Below are positions 44,407 through 55,832 of a stretch of DNA of 64,000 bases, one piece after another. This DNA is from Malassezia japonica. Its lineage: Eukaryota > Basidiomycota > Malasseziomycetes > Malasseziales > Malasseziaceae. The position numbers and the translations under genes were made by a program. The notes under the pieces were generated by a model. The model was not told where the DNA came from. It saw only the letters and a list, made by a program, of their open reading frames with translations, and ran no database searches. The stretch lies in NCBI RefSeq assembly GCF_029542785.1, contig NC_083371.1, forward strand, positions 310,001 through 374,000, written 5' to 3'. Positions within the stretch are counted from its first letter, which is position 1; every line of letters starts with the position of its first letter.

Positions 44407-46000
44407 ATGAGCGCCGAGAAGAGCAAGGTCGTCGGCGTCGAGCCGACGAAGGACAAGAAAGAGAAGAAGGACAAGAAGGACAAGAAGGACAAGAAGGACA
44501 AGAAAGAGAAAAAAGAAAAGAAGGAAAAGAAGGAAAAGAAAGACAAGAAGGACAAGAAGGACAAGCAGGAGGAGGCCGTCGCTGCGCCTGTCCCCACGGC
44601 TGCGTCCAAGGCTACGGTACGTTGCATCACTAACCCAGACGTCCAAAGAGGCTCGTGAGTTCCTGGAGAAGAACAGCATTACGATGGAAATGCCCGAGGA
44701 GAGCACGGAGCGTCCGCCGTTGCCGATGCTGTCCTTTGGCGAGCTCGACGGCAAGATCGATGCGAGCCTCAAGGAGCGCTTTGACGCCGAGGGTTTCAAG
44801 CAGCCTACGCTCATCCAGTCGTGCTGCTGGCCTGTCCTGCTGCAAGGCAAAGACATTGTCGGTATCGCCGAGACGGGTTCCGGCAAGACGCTTGCGTTCG
44901 GTGTGCCGGCACTCCAGTACGTGATTGAGAACCAGCCGAAGAAGAAGAAGAACACGATCCAGGTGCTCGTCATTGCGCCGACGCGCGAGCTTGCGATTCA
45001 GACGCGCGACAACCTCGCGCGTGTGAGCGAGCCGCTGGGCTTTGGCACGTTCTGTGTCTATGGTGGTGTGTCTAAGTCGGAGCAGCTGCGTGCGCTGGAG
45101 AACAACGCGCTGCCTGTGCGCATTGTTGTCGGTACTCCGGGCCGTGTGCTCGATCTTGCGCGCGAAGGCTCACTGGATCTGAGCAACGTCAGCTACCTTA
45201 CGCTCGACGAGGCCGACCGTATGCTCGACAAGGGTTTCGAGCCGGATATCCGTGCGATTATCGGCATGACCAAGTCGCACGACGAGGGGCGCCATACCAA
45301 CATGTTCAGTGCGACGTGGCCGCCGGCTGTGCGCGGCCTCGCCGAGACGTTCATGCGCTCGCCTGTGCGTGTGACGGTCGGCAGCGACGAGCTGAGTGCG
45401 AACCGCAAGGTGTCGCAGACGGTCGAGGTGCTGCAGGACGGTCGCGAGAAGGAGCGCCGCCTCAACACGTTCCTGCGCTCGGTCAACGCGCAAACGGCCA
45501 ACGACAAGATTCTCATCTTTGCACTCTACAAGAAAGAGGCGCAGCGTGTGGAAGGTACGCTGAAGCGCTGGGGATACCGTGTCTCGGGCATCCACGGCGA
45601 TCTCAACCAGCACGAGCGTATCGCGAGTCTCGAGGCGTTCAAGACAGGCGAGACGCCTCTGCTGGTTGCAACCGATGTCGCGGCGCGTGGACTGGATATT
45701 CCGAACGTCGAGCACGTCGTCAACTACACCTTCCCTCTTACAATTGAAGACTATATTCACCGCATTGGGCGTACCGGCCGTGGCGGCAAGACGGGTAAGG
45801 CCCTCACTTTCTTTACCGACGAGGACAAGGCGCACGCGGGCGAGCTGATTCGTGTCCTGAAGGACGCGGACCAGCCTGTGCCGGACGCGATGGACAAGTT
45901 CCCAACGACCATCAAGCGCAAGTCGCACTCGAGCTACGGTGATCACTACAAGGAGCTCGTTCCCGGAAAGGCGAAGAAGATCACCTTCGATGATGATTAG
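44407..46000 (+). CDS. DBP3: DEAD-box RNA helicase Dbp3
   Basis: ATP-dependent RNA helicase of 60S ribosome assembly. Exons 44407-44616 and 44639-46000 (22-nt intron ending CTAACCCAG) give 523 aa. The N-terminus is a long Lys/Asp/Glu repeat (see separate entry), as in Dbp3 orthologues. The splice joins AASKAT to TSKEAREFLEKNSITMEMPE. Helicase motifs in order: Q motif PTLIQSCCWP, motif I AETGSGKT (about 148), PTRELAIQT, GTPGRVLDL, DEAD in TLDEADRML (about 260), SATWPP (in place of SAT followed by other residues), VATDVAARGLDIP and HRIGRTGRGG. Confidence 0.92.
44452..44565 (+). repeat. Coding minisatellite: (D/E)KK repeats in DBP3
   Basis: About 12 complete 9-bp units encoding Asp-Lys-Lys or Glu-Lys-Lys (residues 16-53). 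Units differ mainly by GAC versus GAG/GAA, so the tract can change length by slippage without losing charge. Confidence 0.9.
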
Positions 46001-46098
46001 TGTATAACAAGGTAGAATGCAACCGTGTGAGTGAAAGGATGCTAGGGGAACCACTGCGCAATGGAGGGCAAATGGAGTGGAGTCCAAAAAAATTTGGC

Positions 46099-46107
46099 AA
46101 AAAAAAA
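46099..46107 (-). terminator. RNA polymerase III terminator of tRNA-Lys
   Basis: Run of nine T on the minus strand, directly after the tRNA 3' end. Confidence 0.85.
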
Positions 46108-46207
46108 CTCCCAACGTGGGGCTCGAACCCACGACATTCAGATAACTCTTCGTAACCGAAGAGACCCTTTTAAGAGTCTGACGCTCTACCGACTGAGCTA
46201 GCCGGGA
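46108..46207 (-). tRNA. tRNA-Lys(CUU) with 27-nt intron
   Basis: All arms fold: acceptor TCCCGGC with GTTGGGA (two G-T pairs), D-arm GCTC...GAGC, anticodon stem TCAGA/TCTGA, loop with CTT anticodon, T-arm GTGGG TTCGAGC CCCAC, discriminator G73. The intron (46144-46170) sits after position 37, the canonical site, and contains a perfect 7-bp hairpin (CTCTTCG/CGAAGAG). Mature length 73 nt. A and B boxes are intact and a T9 terminator follows. Confidence 0.95.
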
Positions 46208-46326
46208 TAAATTCTGAAGGTGGACAAGTCGTTGGGTGTCTATAACGCTTCTCGACTCCGCGGTAGCCTCGCACGGCCGCTTTCTTGTTCTCTCTATCCT
46301 TTGTACTGTCTACAACCTCTTTTCCT

Positions 46327-48241
46327 CTACTCTGAAAGCGACACTGCTGTTAGTCATTGCACGTACTCAGGCTCCCCACAAAGGTGAGGATGAGGCGCTG
46401 GCGCAGCTCCACAATATCCTCGGGCACCAAGAAAATCAGCGCGCCGAGCTTGCGGGCAATGCTGATGGCCAGTTTCGCGTTGAGCTTGCACTCCTCCTCG
46501 GTATCGCCATTGGTCACAAGCGAGTAATCGACGATTCCCTTGCGCATCGTGTCGAGCAGGTCCAAGAAGAACTTGGCATTGGCCAGGCTCGGGTCGCGGA
46601 ACGAGCGGACCGGGGACTTGCCAGCTGCCTTTACGCGGCTGTTGGCCCAGTTGAGAATTTCAAGGTCCGACACCGACTTGCCGCTGCGCGAAAGTTCTGC
46701 GAGGGTCTTGGTAATGTTCATGCGCATGATCTGCCAGACTAGGCCGAGCGTCAGGGTCTTGGCGCCGTCGGTGATGTCGGCGCCCTGGATGCCGACGATG
46801 TGCAAGTTGTTTGCGCGGGCGACTTCGATGGCATAGTTGGTGTTCTCGACCATCTTGAAGCGCGACAGTTCCTGGCCCTCGCGCGGCTTAGAAACGCGCT
46901 TCCAGTTGATGGAGCCCGGAGCGACCTTGTCAAAGGCCTGTGCGAGAATATTGCCGTCCTTCAGGTCTTCAAACAGGTGGAAGATGCCCGGTTGGACGTC
47001 CAGCGAGTTGAGCCAGAGCGTAAACACACGCGCCTCGCGCTCTCCCTCCGCGTCAAAGTCCTCGACCTCGAGCGGCGGCGCGTCTTCCACCGGCTCCAGC
47101 GACGGCCAGGTGTTGAAGAGCGTCGCGACAAACGCCAAGTTCAGCTTGGGGTTGCCCGCGATCATCGAGCCCGGCGTGAGGTACTTGCGGCACCCGATCG
47201 CTTCCGCGCGCTGGAGCACCATCTCGGCGCGCGTAATCAGATCCTGCTCCTGGAGCGGGCGCTTGTCGCAGGCGTCCGGCTTGATTTGGTTCAGGAGGAT
47301 GGTGTAGTTCTCACCGTCCGAGACGTCCTTGGAAAAGTTGGACACACGGCGTCCCCACTGCGCAGCCTTAAGGTGGTAGTTGAACCAGCGCAGGAGGATT
47401 TGGTCGGGCGGAAGCTTGAGGAACGCGTCGAGTTCCTCGCCCTCCTCGAGCAAACGGAAGAGTTCGGGGTGGTGCTTCAAGTCGATCTTGCTCAGGAGCC
47501 CGCGGCGCACAATCTGCCAGATGAGACCCAGGATCAGGTGCTCGCGCCCGTCGGTCAGGTCCTGCGGGCCAATGTTGACGACGCTGCATCCGATCGCTTT
47601 GGCCGACTGGATGACAATGTTGTTGTTTTCCGTCATCTGGAACGCGTTCGGCCCCTTGCCTCCCTTTCCGACATTCAGGACACGCTCGTCAATCGTGTCC
47701 GGCACCGCGTCGTTGATGAGCTTGCACAGAATCAGACCGTCGCGGCACTCGTCAAACAGCTGGAAGGTGTCGGTCGGGATGGGCAGGCGCGCGCCGATGT
47801 GCACGTCGCCATCCAGGCTCATGTTAATGTGGCGCGTAAACTCGGAGCGCTCGTCCTCGTTGATCGAGTGCTGCGTCGAGGCGTTGCTGCCCTTGACCGT
47901 CACACGGCCCTTGTTCACGACGCCCGCCTCGGCATTGCTTCCTTTGCGCAGGCGTGCAATGAGCTGTGTCAGCATAGAGACGTACATCGACATAGTCCTC
48001 GAGCTCGACACGCCCGCTCGCGTCCAGGTCGACGTCCTTGAGCGTCGCACGCACCTGGTCGTAGGACGCACGCTCCAAGTCCTGCACCTCTTTGACGACG
48101 ACCTGGCGCTCAAGGCTGCCTTTGTCGTCGACATCGATCTGCTTGAACTTGGATATGAGAGACATCATCTCCTCTTGGGAGCTGCGTTAGCCGCGCTACC
48201 TACAATTGGGGATACTTTCGCTGCAGCTTAATCGCCTCCAT
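46327..48241 (-). CDS. SAC6: Fimbrin (actin-bundling protein)
   Basis: Cross-links actin filaments in patches and cables. Exons, in transcription order: 48204-48241, 47986-48181, 46367-47963 and 46327-46343; introns of 22, 22 and 23 nt; 615 aa. Exon 1 encodes MEAIKLQRKYPQ and exon 2 the EF-hand-like part (ISKFKQIDVDDKG, DASGRVELEDYVD). The long exon carries four calponin-homology domains in two actin-binding units (for example NEDERSEFTRHINMSL, RWFNYHLKAAQWGRRVSNFS and LTLGLVWQIMRMNI). The last coding exon is only 17 nt and replaces a wrong unspliced end with GSLMSLSE, the expected fimbrin C-terminus. Confidence 0.92.
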
Positions 48242-48272
48242 GGTGGCCGCCGAGCCGCACGGACGGCTGTGC

Positions 48273-48278
48273 CACGTG
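48273..48278. promoter_or_regulatory. CACGTG (Pho4-type) box between SAC6 and the phosphate transporter
   Basis: GCCACGTGGT lies in the 87-bp divergent promoter, 50 bp before the transporter ATG. CACGTGG(G/T) is the high-affinity core of Pho4, the phosphate-starvation bHLH factor of yeasts. The link is inferred from motif plus target gene. Confidence 0.4.
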
Positions 48279-48328
48279 GTGACCCGGCCGATGGGCCTGA
48301 CCAAAGACCGTCGTAAGCAGGGAGCAGG

Positions 48329-50973
48329 ATGAAGTGTAGGTCGCGTGTCTGACGCAGTCTCCCACAGCTTGCAGCTGAATAGTGTTCCAGAATGGTCGGA
48401 CAACTATATTGAGTAGGTGCCTTGGCTGACCCAGTTATCAGCACCTAAAAAAGGTGATTTATACCTTGGAGCGTGCACGATACGCAAATGACGGCCTCAA
48501 CGACGCCGCGCCGGAGCGCCTCGAGAACGAATCGACCGTGCTGCTGGATGCCTCACCGTCTGACACCGACCGGCTGTTTGTTCCCGAGCTCGATAAGCAG
48601 CTGCGCAAGATTGTCGACTTTTACTGCCGCAAAGAAAAGGAACTTGCGGACGGCGTGCGTGCCGTGCGCGCGCACATCCAGCTCGCCGAGGACGAGTACG
48701 ACACGTACGCGAGCGGCGGCGAGTCGGATGCAGACGTGAGCGAGGACCCCGACGCGGATGAGTCGGGCCACGAGCCGGTCCGGCGGAAGATGCCGTCGTG
48801 GTACGCGCCGAAGCGCCCTCGCTCGCACACGTCCCAGAGCGACACGGACGGACATGCAGGCGCGTCGCCGAATGCTTCGACAGACCTGCTTCCTACGTAC
48901 AAGCGCTGGATCAAGACGTTTGGCAAGTCGGGCTCTTACCGCCGCCCCCGGCGTCTGTCGAATGCCGACCACTCTGACTTTAACCTGCTGGGCCACTCGA
49001 GCACGGGCGGCAGCAGTTTTGAAAATGTGACCGCCGCGTCTGTGTGGGCCGCGCACGATGAGTACGCCATTGACGTGCGCATCACGATCAAGCGCGAGGT
49101 GACGGAGCTCTTTACGTCGCTGAGCGAGCTGCAGCAGTACACCGAGCTCAACCTGACCGGCATGAAAAAGATTCTCAAAAAATACGACAAGATCACCGAC
49201 AGCCAGCTCAAGGACCGTTACGTGGAGCAGGTCGTGATGGTCAAATACCCCTTCCAGACGCACGCCAAGGCACAGCTCGACGAGTACCTCAATGATGTCG
49301 TGCACCTCTATGCCCACATCGCGACGCGCGGCGACGAGGAGCAGGCGCGCTCGCAGCTCAAGGCACAGCTCCGCGAGGAGGTCGTGTGGCAGCGCAACAC
49401 AGTCTGGCGTGAGATGATCAACATTGAGCGCCGTGCGCAGGCCGCCTCGCTCGAGCGCAGCTTGATTGGCACGGCCGCTGGCGACCTGCTGGCCAAAGAG
49501 ACGCAGCCGCCGCGCGTGGTGCACACCTTCTTTGGCGATATCATGCTTCCTTCCTTCTTTACGGCTGGCACGCTCCAGCTCTTCTTTTCCATCGCCCTGT
49601 TTATTTTGCTGCTCAAGAACCCCTTCCTCCGTGTCTTTGACGAGGTCGAGGTGCAGAATTGCTTTGCGATGCTCATCTTTTGCACGTGTCTGTGGGTGAC
49701 CGAGGTTATCCCGCTGTTTGTCACCTCGCTCCTTGTCCCGTTCCTGATCACGACGCTGCGTGTGGCGCGCCACGAAAAGGACGGCGAGTACACGCGCATG
49801 ACCGCGCCCGAGACCAGCAAGTGGATCTTTTCGCAAATGTTTGCACCGAACGTCTCGCTGCTGCTTGGTGGCTTTACGCTCGCCGCGGCCTTGTCGAAGT
49901 ACGGCATCGACAAGGTGCTCGCGACACGCGTGCTCCGCCTCGCGGGCACCAAGCCGAGCATCGTTCTTCTGGCACACATGCTCGTCGCATGCTTTGCGAG
50001 CATGTGGATTTCGAACGTCGCCGCGCCTGTGCTCATGTTCTCGCTCGTGCAGCCGATTCTGCGCAATTTGCCCCCCCGGTCGCCGTACGCGACGAGTCTC
50101 GTGATGGGCATCGCGCTCGCGTCGAATATCGGCGGCCAGACGTCGCCGATTGCCTCGCCGCAGAACCTCATTGCGCTCGAGTACATGAAGGAGCCGATCG
50201 GCTGGCTGCAGTGGTTCTCGATTACGATTCCCGTGTCGGGCCTGTCGCTGATTGTCCTTTGGCTCCTGCTCCTCTGGTCCTTTGGCACCGGCAAGGGCGT
50301 CGTGATCAAGCGCATCCCCGAGCCGACCGAACCTTTGCAAAAGACGCAGTGGTTCATTTCGGCCGTGTGCATCGGCACCATTGTGCTGTGGTGCCTCGAG
50401 CGCAAGATCGAGTGGATTGTGGGCGACATGGCGATCATCGCCATTGTCCCCCTCGTGTGCTTCTTTGGCACGGGCATCCTGACCAAGGAAGACTTTAACA
50501 ACTTCCTTTGGACGATCGTCTTCCTTGCGATGGGTGGTATCGCACTCGGCAAGGGCGTCGACTCGAGCGGTCTGCTTGCGAGCCTCGACCACTTTGTGCA
50601 GGACCGCGTCGAGGGACTGCCGCTATGGGGCATCCTGCTGCTCCTTGTCAGCATTGGCCTCGTGGTCGCCACCTTTATCTCGCACACCATCGCCGCCGTT
50701 CTCCTGGTGCCGATCGCGGCACAGATGGGCGAGAACCTTTCGCAGCCGCATCCCCGACTGCTCATCATGGCCACGGTGCTCACCGCGAGCGCCGCCATGG
50801 GCCTTCCCATCTCGGGCTTCCCCAACATGACCGCCATCAACCTCGAGGATGAGGTCGGGCAGCGGTACGTCTCGGTCAAGACGTTCTTGCGGGTCGGTAT
50901 CCCCGCCAGCATTGCCGCGACGGTGATCATCGCCTCGGTCGGCTACTTGATCATGTCGTTACTGGGGCTGTAG
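48329..50973 (+). CDS. SPX-domain low-affinity phosphate transporter (Pho87/Pho90/Pho91 family)
   Basis: Sodium- or proton-coupled phosphate carrier with a regulatory SPX domain. Exons 48329-48335, 48358-48412 and 48435-50973 with two 22-nt introns give 866 aa. Exon 1 has just 7 coding bases (ATGAAGT). Splicing creates the classic SPX start MKFSHSLQLNSVPEWSDNYI followed by DYQHLKKVIYTLERARY, including the Lys cluster that senses inositol pyrophosphates. The SPX domain is split by acidic and Ser-rich inserts and ends near residue 320. The DASS/SLC13 domain follows with about twelve helices and the conserved SNIGGQTSPIASPQN and GLPISGFPNMTA elements. I cannot tell a plasma-membrane (Pho87/90) from a vacuolar (Pho91) form. 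Confidence 0.9.
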
Positions 50974-51009
50974 TTCCTATCTATAGCTTGTACATGCAAG
51001 GGTATCGAG

Positions 51010-52384
51010 TCAAGAAGACTGGCGCGCGTTCGCCAGAAGGCGACCCACGACCTCAAAGGAGCCGATCATGATGCCACACGACGGCGCCACTTTGGCCAGG
51101 CGGGGCGACAGGCCACGGAAAAGACCCGCGGCGCCTTCGGTGTCGACGATGTGTCGCAGCGCGCGGAACATGGAGCGCGCAGGCGACGCGGCCGGCGATG
51201 CAGGGTATCGGGGGTCTGCCGGGGACATCTCCGCCTGGAGACGCGTCTTGACCAGGTCAAAGGGCTGCGTCGCAATGGCCGCAACGCAGCCGCTCGTGGC
51301 ACCGACGCCAAACGAAATGCCAAACTCGTGCCAAAAGGTCGACGTCTGGCTCTCGCCAAAGCCGGCGCCGGTGAGCATGTACTTGCCGGCCTCGTAGCCA
51401 GTAAAGTAGAGCGCAGAAAAGGGCACGTCGCGCCACAAGGTCGCCGAGAGACCGCGCCACAAGACACCGGGGCCGTCGTTGCACACCTCGCGGAACAAGG
51501 GATCGAGCACCGAGGTCATGGACGAGCGCCCGTACGACGCCTGCAGACGCGTGCGCAGCAGCTCCAGCGGCGTCACGAGCGTCGCCGAGACCGAACGCGA
51601 GAATGCACCGGAAATGAGCGACGCGCCGAGCAGGGGAATACGCAGCGGCTCGCTCGGGCCGCGCTCGTGCTCGCATGGCATGTCGCACGGAAAGTCGGGC
51701 ACGTAGAGCTCCGAGTCAGAATCGTACGCAAGGTTCGGCGAAGGTTGCGCTGCTTTTTGGTCGATGCGCGACGGACGCGCCACCTCGAGCGAGAGGAGCA
51801 TGCGGCGGAAGATGTCGTAGCACGTCATGTACGTTACCTGCGAGGGCACGGTCATCGCCACGGTCGGCACGAGGCCCCGCCACAGGCCGCTCCAGCCTTC
51901 GGTGCGCGCCACCTTCACGATGCCGTCCCAGATGCCGTTCATGCGCCGCTCGCGCAGCAGCGACTCGACCTCGCACGCCTGTGGCCGGCACTTTTCGGGG
52001 AATACGCACACCGCCTGCCCATTCTCGGCCAGCGTCATGGGGATCGTGGGGGTGAGGTGGTAGGTAGGCGCAGTGCGTGGCACGACGTACGCACCCCGCG
52101 TGTGCAGGGCATTTTGGCGCACCTGCTCCTGTCCAGGGCATGGCCGCGACACGTTTGCGCTTCGCGCCTCGGATGCCACAGCTGTGGTATCGTAGCGCAC
52201 GCTATTTTGCACCTGCAAGCGGGTCTTTACCACGTCGAGCGGCGTCACTGGGTCAGATAGGCGACGTACTTAAAAAAGAAGTAGAGATAGCACCTGCGAT
52301 AGCTGCAATTGCACGGTCTGTGTGCGACATGACAATCCGGACAGGCTCCTCCTCCTTCGGAGGCGTATCCAAACGGGAGGACAT
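51010..52384 (-). CDS. MTM1: Mitochondrial carrier of the Mtm1/SLC25A39-SLC25A40 type
   Basis: Inner-membrane carrier family linked to glutathione import and manganese/iron-sulfur homeostasis. Exons 52270-52384 and 51010-52247 (22-nt intron ending CTGACCCAG) give 450 aa. Exon 1 supplies the first half of helix 1 (RAIAAIAGAISTSFL); the junction rebuilds LMTPLDVVKTRLQ. The three carrier signatures are PLDVVKTRLQ, PLELLRTRLQ and PFDLVKTRLQ. The long matrix loop after the first signature contains cysteines (CVFPEKCRPQACEVES), and a second Cys pair occurs in DFPCDMPCEHERG, features consistent with the SLC25A39/40 group. The protein is longer than a typical 300-aa carrier because of these loops. 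Confidence 0.85.
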
Positions 52385-52475
52385 GGCGCCGCTGCCGACA
52401 AAATTGCGGTGGCGAAGCAAGCTTCGTTCTGCTGACTAAGACGCCACGGGTCGCGGTGATAAATTTATCAGATAG

Positions 52476-54140
52476 CTACGGCGCGGCGGCGCGGCGCTCC
52501 GCCCGCCGGCGGCCCTTTCCCTCGCGCCACTTTTCGTTTTTGACGTCCGCCGAGACGTCGCGCGGACGCTGCACCATCGGGGTGTACTTGGTCGTAGGGC
52601 GCACCGCGCCATTGCCGAGGGGAACAAGCTGCGCACGCAGCGGAGGGTGCTCCGAGCCGTGCGCCGCAGGCAGACGCGGCATGCGCGCATCGTTAAAGGA
52701 CGTCTGCGTAGGGATAGTCGATAGGCTCGACGAGGCACTGGATATCGTAAAGTGGCGCAGGAGCTCGGTGTGAATCGCCTCGCGCGTCCACTGCGCATGG
52801 AGCTGCGCGGTGGCACGCAGCGTCGGCGTAAAGTCGATCGCCTCGGGCTGCACCCCGGCGAGGTCGTCGCTCGCACATGCCCGCCATTGGACATGCTCGG
52901 GGCGGAAACCACACTCCCAGAGCATCAACGGACGGTCGGCGGCCATCTCGTAGCTGGGCTTGGTCTCGTACACGGCGAGGCCCTCGCTGGGCGGGGGGAG
53001 CGCACGCAAGGCGTGCTTGTCAGGCGTGTCTTCGCCAAGCAGTGCATCGAGGTTCGCGAGCGTGCGGATACGGTCTGCGGCCGCAGCGCCTTGGTACACG
53101 TTGACCAGCTCGTCGATCACCGACGGCTCTTCCAGGCGTGCGCCGACCATGAAGAGCACCGCCATAATGTTGCGCACTTGGTGGTACAAAAAGGCAGAGC
53201 CGCGCAGATTCAGCACATACATCGGCTCGGCCGTAGGGGAGATGGGCGCAATGTCCAGGGGATCGTGCATCGTCGCCCAGCCGGACGGGACTTGGTCGAT
53301 CGTCGCGCCGTCGATGCGGCGCACAAAGTTGGTAATCTGCTTGCTCGCATCGACCTTGCACAGATTCCGGAAGTCGTGCTCGCCAATGAGCCGCGCCGCG
53401 GCCGCGCGCATGCGGTCCACGTCGAGGCGCTGGGGAAAGTTGGACGCACTTTCTTTCTGCCAGATCAGCGACGCGGGTGCGCCGAGCGTAAAGAAGTATT
53501 TATAGTGGCGGTACACGCAGTCGAAGCGCGAGGAAAACGTGGGGGAGACCGGCGACCACGCCTGCACACGGATCGAAGGAGGGAGCAGGCGGTTGAGCGT
53601 CGCGACGTACGGCAGCTCGTCGCCAGCAGCGAGCCGGATAGGCTCCGGCGCATCCTCGATTCCATGGTCGCTTTGCTCATGGTAGGCGCGCAGCGCACGC
53701 TCGTCGACGCACCGGCTGCGCACCCACAGCGCAATCACCTGGCCGGCGGCACTGACGCCCGCGTCCGTGCGGCCACACCGGCTCCACCCTGCACCCTCCA
53801 TGCCTTTCGCAGGATCGACAAGGCGCGCGGTACCCATCGCCTCCCAGATCGTCTCCTCGACCGTGGGCAGGGGCGTAACCTGCTGCGTCTGCGCAGCGAG
53901 GCCCGAGTAGCGGCTGCCGTCGTAGCAAAAACGCAGCGCAATCTTCCGCTGGGGCTGCAAAGACACGTCAAAGGGGCGAGGGGCTTTGGTTTTGGGTTTC
54001 TTTTCGGGGTCCGCGTCGCTCGGCGCCTGCTCCAGCTCGGGCGTCGGCACATTCGCCGTCGATGCCGAGGCTTCCAGCTGCGCGATGCGGCGCAGAAGCT
54101 GACTCCGCGTCCAATCTCCGTAGCGCTCGTGTGCACTCAT
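52476..54140 (-). CDS. DEG1: tRNA pseudouridine(38/39) synthase
   Basis: TruA-family enzyme (Pus3/Deg1) that modifies U38/U39 in the anticodon arm. From the ATG at 54140 the protein has 554 aa and starts MSAHERYGDWTRSQLLRRIA, the usual Deg1 helix. Core motifs: IALRFCYDGSRYSGLAAQTQ, the catalytic Asp in SRCGRTDAGVSAAGQVIAL, YRHYKYFFT, EHDFRNLCKVD and FLYHQVRNIMAVLFMVG. A long C-terminal extension ends in Arg/Lys-rich GKGRRRAERRAAAP. An upstream in-frame ATG at 54233 would add 31 residues with five Arg, one Lys and no acidic residue. Yeast Deg1 acts in cytosol and mitochondria, so this may be a second, mitochondrial start. Confidence 0.88.
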   Translation of the reverse strand: MSAHERYGDWTRSQLLRRIAQLEASASTANVPTPELEQAPSDADPEKKPKTKAPRPFDVSLQPQRKIALRFCYDGSRYSGLAAQTQQVTPLPTVEETIWEAMGTARLVDPAKGMEGAGWSRCGRTDAGVSAAGQVIALWVRSRCVDERALRAYHEQSDHGIEDAPEPIRLAAGDELPYVATLNRLLPPSIRVQAWSPVSPTFSSRFDCVYRHYKYFFTLGAPASLIWQKESASNFPQRLDVDRMRAAAARLIGEHDFRNLCKVDASKQITNFVRRIDGATIDQVPSGWATMHDPLDIAPISPTAEPMYVLNLRGSAFLYHQVRNIMAVLFMVGARLEEPSVIDELVNVYQGAAAADRIRTLANLDALLGEDTPDKHALRALPPPSEGLAVYETKPSYEMAADRPLMLWECGFRPEHVQWRACASDDLAGVQPEAIDFTPTLRATAQLHAQWTREAIHTELLRHFTISSASSSLSTIPTQTSFNDARMPRLPAAHGSEHPPLRAQLVPLGNGAVRPTTKYTPMVQRPRDVSADVKNEKWREGKGRRRAERRAAAP

Positions 54141-54257
54141 GATAAATTTCGTGTTTCCAGTAAAGTGTGCTCGATAAAGGACCCTGTTGCTCGCGACACG
54201 CACCACCCACACCCGACAGCGCGCCAGGAGCATGCACGCGGAAGATTTTCGTGGAGG

Positions 54258-55765
54258 TCACGTGGACTGGGCCCAGGCGCGAGCGCGGTGGAGGGTGTCA
54301 GACTCTTGCAGCGCGAGCTGGACCGTGCTCCGCAGCGGCCCCCGGTCCGCCTGGAGCAAGGCGCCGGCTTCGTCGTCGTGGGTCGTCACGTAGAGATTTT
54401 TCATGCGGGATGTGCAGAGGTGTGCGAGGCACTGGGCGGCCAGGTGTACCGCGTGGTCAGGAGCGGCCTGCATCGCGCCGCCGAACGACTGCACCTGGTT
54501 CAACAGCATCGGCCAGTCGGTAATGGGCGCTGCGGCGCAGGCCATGGCGGCGCCAAGGCACAGGCGCCACAGTACATAGCTCGGTCTCCCGGTAGGATCG
54601 ACAAAGAGAGGGCGTGAAAAGTCGCGCGGGCTCTGCAGCCGCGCAAAGAGCGCGTCGTCCGAGGCGGCTTCTGGCTCGAGCGAAAGCAGCAGGTGGTCCA
54701 ATCCAGGAGCGTGGTTACCATTAGGTGTGTAAGCCAGGCACGAAGAAAAGGCCTCTTCGAGCTCGCGGAGCTCGGCGGGCATGGCGGGCCCCCAGCTCGA
54801 GCGGTCGTACAGGGTCTTGCTATCCAACACGAATCCGTACTGGCACAAAAGCTCGGCATTGCTTAGATCGCCGTACGTATTGATGGCTTCGTCCCCTTCG
54901 TAGAGCGCCTCGATGCAGCGCACGTCGATCGTATTGCTGAGCGCTTGCGTGCATGGGCCCTGGTGGGGATAGCCGCACTGGAGGCACACGAGCTCCTCGG
55001 CCTCGACTTGCACATTGTGCATATCTGTGTGATTGAATAGGTCTGCGATGGGCACCATGCACAGGCTGCATTAGGAGAGAGACGTACCCGTGGTACACAT
55101 TAATCACAAAAGCACGACTCGAGACCAAGGTAAAAGCATCCACATAGGAGGGCCAGTCGACCTGGGCCTGTTGGGTTTTGCGGACGACCCCCTTTCCATG
55201 TGTCTCCCAGTAGGTATGCAGGCGGCGCTGCGTTAGGCCAGAAACGTACCAAAGAGTAGCCAGGCTTGCTGGTCGATGCGTCGCTGTCCCAAAACTGAGC
55301 AGCACGGGCTACAGACCGTGCGGCCTCGGTGCTTTGAATCCATCTTGTTCCTTCGTACGATGCATCCCAGCACATGGGCAAGTTGACGCGGCGTGGCAGA
55401 CTTTGCACGTAGCCCGCAAACGCCGACTTGTCCTCCAAGCCCCGTTCGTAGGCCAAGCACAAGGCGAGGTGCAGCGCATTGTCTGCACACAGCCTCAGTG
55501 CCTCTTGAAACTCACTCGAATGTGCTAGTGTACTGGTCTTGGTCGAGAGGACCGCATCGCAGGGAATATAGACCACCGTGTCCCCCGCTGGAATCGGTGC
55601 GTTGGCTACGACCGCGATGGCGCCGCCCTCGGCCTGGTACTCGAGGTCCGAGTCTTCGTGTGCATCCAGAGGCACATGTTCGATTGACAAGCGCTCATCC
55701 ACCGCGATTCCGTGCCGGACGCACCACGCAAGTAGCGCCGCCGTGTCCGGCCCCCCGCTGGCCAT
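54258..55765 (-). CDS. SET-domain protein, probable lysine methyltransferase (SETD6/Rkm-like)
   Basis: Exons 55250-55765, 55088-55227 and 54258-55065 (two 22-nt introns) give 487 aa. The N-terminus LLAWCVRHGIAVDERLSIE and the split SET domain (EGGAIAVVANAPIPAGDTVV ... SSRAFVINVYHGLCMVPIAD followed by LFNH) fit the non-histone, ribosomal-protein or SETD6-like class with a long insert in SET. The SAM-binding and catalytic part reads VPIADLFNHTDMHNV and YEGDEAINTYGDLSNAELL, with the Tyr in YGD. The C-terminal half is helical, like the Rubisco-LSMT substrate-binding domain. I place the start at 55765, because the next ATG upstream (55834) shares its CATG with the start of the divergent RRM gene. 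Substrate unknown. Confidence 0.8.
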
Positions 55766-55832
55766 CCCTGAATGGACGTGCGCAATGTGGAGAAATCGCC
55801 CGATTTTCGCTTTCGTCGCCTTCTTGATCGCC

